Source: JAJZMA01 sp021850405
GTDB lineage: Bacteria > Chloroflexota > Dormibacteria > Aeolococcales > Aeolococcaceae
DNA length: 35,105 nucleotides
NCBI GenBank assembly: GCA_027365835.1
Contig: DAHXLU010000080.1
Span: forward strand, 1-35,105
Direction of reading: 5' to 3'
The notes beneath the pieces were generated by a model, which was not told the origin of the DNA, ran no database searches, and worked only from the letters and a program-made list of their open reading frames with translations. The first letter of the stretch is position 1, and each line of letters begins with the position of its first letter. Positions 32,640 through 35,105 of this stretch are shown one piece after another. The position numbers and the translations under genes are program-made.

Positions 32640-33197
32640 TCAGCCCTGTTCCAGTTTCATACGGTATGCATCCAGGGTGGCCGCAAACTGGCCCATGATG
32701 GACTGCATGGCTCCCGCCAGACTTGAGAGTGGAGAGTTCAGCGTTCCAGCCAGCTGGCCCAGCAATACCTCGCGGGAAGGGAGGTCTGCGACCATCTTGA
32801 TGCCATCGGCATCCAGAAGACGGTTCTCCACCAGGCCTCCCATTACCGGGACTTTCCGGTTGGTCCTGAAGTAGTTGGTGAGTGTACGTGCCGGGGTCGA
32901 TATGTCCTCGTAGCCAATGGCGAGGCCGACTGGTCCAGTCAGCGCCGGGCTGATGGTGTCTACCCCTGCGTCTGCTGCAGCCCGTCTGGCAAGGGTGTTC
33001 TTGACCACGACATAGTCGATATTGGCCTGGCGCAGCATGCCACGCAGCTCCTCCAGCTCCTTGACCGATACTCCGCGGTAGTCGGTGATGACAGCGGAGG
33101 TTGCACGCTTCAGCTGCTCGGTGAGCCGTGTCACTGATTGTCGCTTGGGGCTTCCTGGTTTGAGTCCCTTGCGGGTTGAGGTTGCCACTTCGGCCAT
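32640..33197 (-). CDS. rplJ: 50S ribosomal protein L10
   Basis: The 185-aa protein anchors the L7/L12 dimers to the ribosome and represses its own mRNA. The N-terminal rRNA-binding part contains VITDYRGVSVKELEELRGML and VVVKNTLARRAA, then GLAIGYEDISTPARTL. The C-terminal helix (FAATLDAYRMKLEQG) provides L12 binding. The ATG at 33197 has GGAGG 9 bases upstream, directly after the L10 leader structure. It is the first gene of the rplJ-rplL-rpoB-rpoC run. rplK and rplA, which usually precede it, are absent here. Confidence 0.97.
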   Translation of the reverse strand: MAEVATSTRKGLKPGSPKRQSVTRLTEQLKRATSAVITDYRGVSVKELEELRGMLRQANIDYVVVKNTLARRAAADAGVDTISPALTGPVGLAIGYEDISTPARTLTNYFRTNRKVPVMGGLVENRLLDADGIKMVADLPSREVLLGQLAGTLNSPLSSLAGAMQSIMGQFAATLDAYRMKLEQG

Positions 33198-33210
33198 CTT
33201 TTCTTGCCTC

Positions 33211-33270
33211 CGGTCTATGCACAGGAGGGAAGGGATGGCGCTTTACGCCTCCTTCTCACCTGCGCAGGCT
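33211..33270 (-). ncRNA. L10 leader (autoregulatory mRNA element of rplJL)
   Basis: In transcript sense the region reads CCTGCGCAGGTGAGAAGGAG, then CGTAAAGCGCC, and ends CCTCCTGTGCATAGACC just before the rplJ Shine-Dalgarno sequence. GCGCAGG pairs with CCTGTGC (one G-U), and AAGGAGG can pair with CCTTCC/CCTCC. The GTGAGAAGG bulge next to the stem and the GCATAGACC end are hallmarks of the L10-(L12)4 binding kink-turn region in other bacteria. Binding would block rplJ translation when L10 is in excess. A TTTAAA box lies immediately upstream (about 33271-33277). Confidence 0.72.
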
Positions 33271-33309
33271 TTTTAAACGGTGTCCCGTCCCGTGCGGTCT
33301 TGGGCGAGC

Positions 33310-33329
33310 AGCGCCGACATTGCGGCGCT
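33310..33329. repeat. Inverted repeat upstream of rplJ leader (7-bp stem)
   Basis: AGCGCCG and CGGCGCT are separated by a 6-nt loop (ACATTG). No T-run follows on either strand. Confidence 0.5.
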
Positions 33330-33338
33330 CCCTTATGG

Positions 33339-33371
33339 TAGCAGGGAGGGAGCAAGGCTCGCTCCCTGCTA
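33339..33371. repeat. Strong inverted repeat upstream of rplJ leader (10 + 4 bp stem)
   Basis: TAGCAGGGAG pairs with CTCCCTGCTA, then a G-G mismatch, then GAGC/GCTC with an AAG loop. It is one of the most stable hairpins in the window. No T-run follows in either direction, so it is more likely a leader RNA structure or a repeat element than a terminator. Confidence 0.6.
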
Positions 33372-33398
33372 TGTGCAGCACCAGTAAGCGCATCTCAC

Positions 33399-33421
33399 CG
33401 CATCCTGTGCGCACGGATGCG
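33399..33421. repeat. Inverted repeat with palindromic loop upstream of rplJ
   Basis: CGCATCC and GGATGCG enclose TGTGCGCAC, which itself contains the palindrome GTGCGCAC. A second pairing, GCGCATC (33388-33394) with GATGCGC (33416-33422), competes with it. Confidence 0.5.
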
Positions 33422-33797
33422 CCAAGGGTGGGAGCCTGCTGCGATACCGTTTTCGAGAAATTGCCTGCCCGTCTGACTGCCGCCAGCCAGCTGTTGGGAG
33501 GCAGGCGAATGCGACCGCCCCGGCGGCAGTGTAAAGAGGTGGCGTTGCGCTCCCTGGAGCCGGCTCTCGGCGCCTTGTATCTGGGGCCTGGGCCGGTAGG
33601 ACGGCCACTTGTCTTGCGGCAATTGGTCGGCGCTTCGCACGTAAGCAAGTGCGGCCGGTGGGGTTACGCAGACAGATGCCGGCGGTGCCAAGGGTTTTTG
33701 GATGGAGTACTGGTGCAGCCTATGTGACGGTATTACGCTCTGATCCGCCCCAATGGAGATTGACAGGGTTGCTGCTTGGGCTTGTGGAGGCAGCTGT

Positions 33798-34112
33798 GTG
33801 GACCAGGAGACGATCGCTGTGCTGGAGCATGTTGCGGCCCTTGAACGTGAGCTCGGCCGACTCGATGATCAGGATCGAGCTGATGGCTCGACCGAAGAAG
33901 GCGCAACGCAGATACAGGAGATGCTTTCGCGGTTTGCGCAGGAGGTGCGGTTGCGAGAGGCGCTACCGCCTGTCCAGGACCGTCTTTCGAATCTTGCTCG
34001 CACTCTGGATTACTGGAGCGTTACCAGAGGGTCTGTGCCGCCTGCAGAACCAGCTGCGGGGTCTTCCCTGATCAGGGAAGAGCAGCCAAAGCCATTTCTT
34101 CATGAGACCTGA
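33798..34112 (+). CDS. Small helical hypothetical protein, 104 aa
   Basis: The GTG start at 33798 is chosen because GGAGG lies at 33786-33790, 7 bases upstream. An in-frame ATG at 33753 has no ribosome-binding site and adds a Trp/Cys/Gly stretch. The protein is acidic and mostly helical (ETIAVLEHVAALERELGRLD, then IQEMLSRFAQEVRLREALPP, LSNLARTLDYW), probably coiled coil, with a polar Pro-containing tail. A terminator follows directly. It is divergent from rplJ. No family is recognised. Confidence 0.65.
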   Translation: MDQETIAVLEHVAALERELGRLDDQDRADGSTEEGATQIQEMLSRFAQEVRLREALPPVQDRLSNLARTLDYWSVTRGSVPPAEPAAGSSLIREEQPKPFLHET

Positions 34113-34178
34113 CCATACCCACAGCGGGCAGGGTAACTCATGCCCTTGCCCTCGGGTATGGCGACTTGCGTCTTTTTT
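34113..34178 (+). terminator. Terminator after the small helical protein gene
   Basis: CCATACCC (34113-34120) pairs with GGGTATGG (34154-34161). Inside, GGGCAGGG pairs with CCCTTGCCC (one bulge). A run of six T residues ends at 34178, within a second small stem CTTGC/GCAAG. It starts immediately after the TGA. Confidence 0.55.
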
Positions 34179-34269
34179 GCAAGCTGCTGCCCTGTGTGGG
34201 AGGGGCCGATGCAGGGGGAATCTTTGACTGCTGAAACCACCACATCAGCAAGATGTAAAGTCAACAGTT

Positions 34270-34674
34270 CTAGCGGCGCCCTGTCTGCCTGGCATAATTA
34301 CGCATGATTGCCGCGCTACCGGGCTGGAAGCCAAGCCTTTTGTAGAAGCCAAGAGTTTCAGGATCGCAGACGAGATCGATCATGTAGTAGTCCGCGAGCT
34401 GCTCCAGCAAGCGCGTGATCAGCTCAGATCCGATTCCATGCCCTCGCCATTCCCTGCGTACCTCGCAAAGTGGTATGCATGCTGCCAGGACGCCATCCGA
34501 TATAGCATTTGCGAAGCCAACTATTTCGTTGTTGTCCCTGGCGATGACAACGTGGCTACTGGAGAGCAGAATTTTCAGGTGGGTGTTGGCACTCGGCGGG
34601 TCTTCCCAGCCATCGAAGAAACCATCGAGCTGACCTGCCCGGATTGAGGATGTTCCAGTGGTATAGGTGATCAT
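34270..34674 (-). CDS. GNAT-family N-acetyltransferase
   Basis: The 134-aa protein has the GNAT core. The beta4-alpha3 acetyl-CoA-binding motif is VRREWRGHGIGSELITRLLE (R-G-H-G-I-G at 77-82), preceded by VVIARDNNEIVGFAN and followed by IDLVCDPETLGFYKRLGF, the typical GNAT end. The acceptor (amino group of a small molecule, antibiotic or protein) cannot be told from sequence. The ATG at 34674 has no clear Shine-Dalgarno sequence. An extended inverted repeat lies 20-55 bases upstream and may regulate it. It sits alone between the rplJ region and the tRNA-Gly fragment. Confidence 0.85.
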   Translation of the reverse strand: MITYTTGTSSIRAGQLDGFFDGWEDPPSANTHLKILLSSSHVVIARDNNEIVGFANAISDGVLAACIPLCEVRREWRGHGIGSELITRLLEQLADYYMIDLVCDPETLGFYKRLGFQPGSAAIMRNYARQTGRR

Positions 34675-34693
34675 ATGGTGATCTCGTCGTCAT

Positions 34694-34729
34694 GGGACTC
34701 ATAGCAATGCAATACATTGCAGCAGTCCC
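34694..34729 (-). promoter_or_regulatory. Two-tier inverted repeat upstream of the acetyltransferase gene
   Basis: Outer arms GGGACT/AGTCCC (34694-34699, 34724-34729) and inner arms GCAATG/CATTGC (34704-34709, 34715-34720) enclose the loop CAATA. An overlapping dyad TGCAAT-AC-ATTGCA (34708-34721) looks like an operator. It could be a repressor site or an RNA hairpin in the leader. Confidence 0.4.
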
Positions 34730-34838
34730 GGGTCCCCATCGATTGGTGAGGTTGGATGAGGGACAAAGTTGGCGTGGTGCATTGATGTGACCGTGTAATG
34801 GTATTGTCGGCACCAACGGGCCCTTTCAGCCGGGGACA

Positions 34839-34886
34839 TGGAGCGGGAGACGAGACTCGAACTCGCGACATCCAGCTTGGAAGGCT
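34839..34886 (-). tRNA. 3' half of tRNA-Gly(UCC), 5' half missing (att-site remnant?)
   Basis: In transcript sense the segment begins AGCCTTCCAAGCTGG. This is the anticodon loop CTTCCAA with anticodon TCC (34881-34879) and the 3' anticodon-stem strand. A T-arm follows, GCGAG-TTCGAGT-CTCGT. The acceptor strand CTCCCGC, discriminator T and an encoded CCA (34841-34839) complete it. This matches the 3' half of bacterial glycine tRNAs closely. The required 5' acceptor GCGGGAG and a D-arm are not found in the 220 bases upstream to the window edge, so it cannot fold as a whole tRNA. It is probably a non-functional copy left at the end of an element integrated at tRNA-Gly. A split or intron-containing tRNA is the alternative. 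Confidence 0.7.
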
Positions 34887-34934
34887 ATATCTGTGTTCAA
34901 CGCTCCATAAGCGTCACGCCTTGAGATCAGCAGG

Positions 34935-34974
34935 AGCGTTAGCCTGCAGCGACGCACTGTACAACAGCGTTAGC
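34935..34974. repeat. Direct repeat AGCGTTAGC (two copies) beside the tRNA fragment
   Basis: AGCGTTAGC occurs at 34935-34943 and 34966-34974, 31 bases apart. The core AACGCT recurs inverted at 34899-34904, next to a small hairpin ACGCT/AGCGT. Such short repeats near an att site could be binding sites for an integrase or excision factor. Confidence 0.35.
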
Positions 34975-35105
34975 TTCACGCATCGCGCCTACGGTCGAAT
35001 TGCTGCCAGTGGCCAGGCGGTAGAGTGCGAGAAGTCGACGGTAGTTGGGATGGGCGAGCTCAGATCCTTCGGGCCTGGACGGGCGACAGCCACCGCCAGA
35101 TGTGG
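34939..35105 (-). CDS. C-terminal end of an unknown protein (partial, runs off the right edge)
   Basis: A minus-strand frame is open from the right edge to the TAA at 34941-34939. Its last 53 residues include a plausible helical C-terminus (AHPNYRRLLALYRLATGSNS, then MREANAVVQCVAAG). A second minus-strand frame is open to about 34991, so the choice is not certain; this one has the more natural composition. No integrase tyrosine motif is visible. It ends 53 bases before the tRNA-Gly fragment and would be the outermost gene of the putative integrated element. Confidence 0.4.
   Translation of the reverse strand, partial: TSGGGCRPSRPEGSELAHPNYRRLLALYRLATGSNSTVGAMREANAVVQCVAAG

Larger units (their letters stand above)
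33298..33797. other. 500-bp region between the rplJ leader and the next gene: hairpins, no gene
   Basis: No protein-like frame is present; long frames on both strands are Arg/Cys/Pro-rich and lack ribosome-binding sites. The rplJ-proximal third holds three strong inverted repeats (33310-33329, 33339-33371, 33399-33421). The region should hold the rplJ promoter (minus) and the promoter of the small plus-strand gene, but I cannot point to convincing -35/-10 pairs. Confidence 0.55.

Noticed and set aside
32600..32640. Repeated CTGGATCC/GGATCC near the rplJ stop as a terminator
   Set aside because: The stem is only 6 bp, with no T-run in the direction of transcription. It is a short palindromic duplication without clear role.
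33176..33727. 183-codon plus-strand ORF over the rplJ leader and upstream region
   Set aside because: It is Arg/Cys/Pro-rich, has no ribosome-binding site, and overlaps the L10 leader and several hairpins.
34839..35000. tmRNA (ssrA) 3' end with a short tag frame
   Set aside because: The acceptor strand is glycine-tRNA-like, an anticodon loop with TCC is present, the apparent tag does not end in a typical LAA, and the pseudoknot region between tag and T-arm would be far too short.
1..35105. CRISPR array, insertion sequence or rRNA operon
   Set aside because: No regularly spaced repeats, transposase motifs or conserved rRNA segments were seen on either strand.

Overview
The window is a 35 kb piece of bacterial chromosome at roughly 55-60 % G+C (estimated by eye), densely coded on both strands. 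The RNA polymerase subunits place it in Terrabacteria. RpoC has the short actinobacterial/Chloroflexota-type architecture, with a coiled-coil-rich insert after the zinc ribbon. RpoB is only 1172 aa. Proline-threonine-repeat secreted proteins, cytosolic DegS-like kinases and large GT-C-like membrane proteins also fit Chloroflexota. I favour Chloroflexota or a sister phylum such as Dormibacterota, without a marker that settles it.

Layout. (1) 1-2241, minus: a secreted CAP/SCP-domain protein, a MacB/LolD-type ABC ATPase and the start of an FtsX/MacB-like permease, joined by start/stop overlaps. (2) 2384-5489: two convergent CpaF/TadA-type secretion ATPases, the second lacking the N-terminal domain, with no TadB/TadC nearby. 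(3) 5639-10766: an acidic hypothetical protein, a membrane-anchored helical protein, a 724-aa protein with PATAN/DUF4388-like repeats and a long acidic linker, a divergent ParA ATPase, a small coiled-coil protein and a degenerate ParB-like protein. I see this as the most original part. (4) 11143-20455: a signalling and membrane island with an OmpR-type regulator, a six-helix histidine kinase and a 33-codon ORF wedged between them. It also holds two overlapping paralogous polytopic membrane proteins, a two-helix membrane protein, a CheY-like regulator, a small hypothetical protein and a cytosolic DegS-like kinase. (5) 20592-23653: a HAD phosphatase, a GH77 4-alpha-glucanotransferase and a small membrane protein. 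(6) 23726-33270, minus: rplJ-rplL-rpoB-rpoC with an L10 autoregulatory leader and a very strong terminator/attenuator between rplL and rpoB. rplK/rplA are not upstream. (7) 33798-35105: a small helical protein, a GNAT acetyltransferase, and at the right edge a 3' half of tRNA-Gly(UCC) without its 5' half, next to the tail of an unknown gene. This looks like the chromosomal junction (att remnant) of an integrated element lying to the right of the window.

How the parts work together. Region 6 is housekeeping transcription/translation. The ParA, PATAN-like and ParB-like proteins and the CpaF ATPases could form a spatially organised surface or pilus-like apparatus, which is inference from proximity only. 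The regulators of region 4 are a phosphorelay set: one complete HK-RR pair, one lone receiver and one lone kinase. No CRISPR array, transposase or complete tRNA/rRNA gene was seen.
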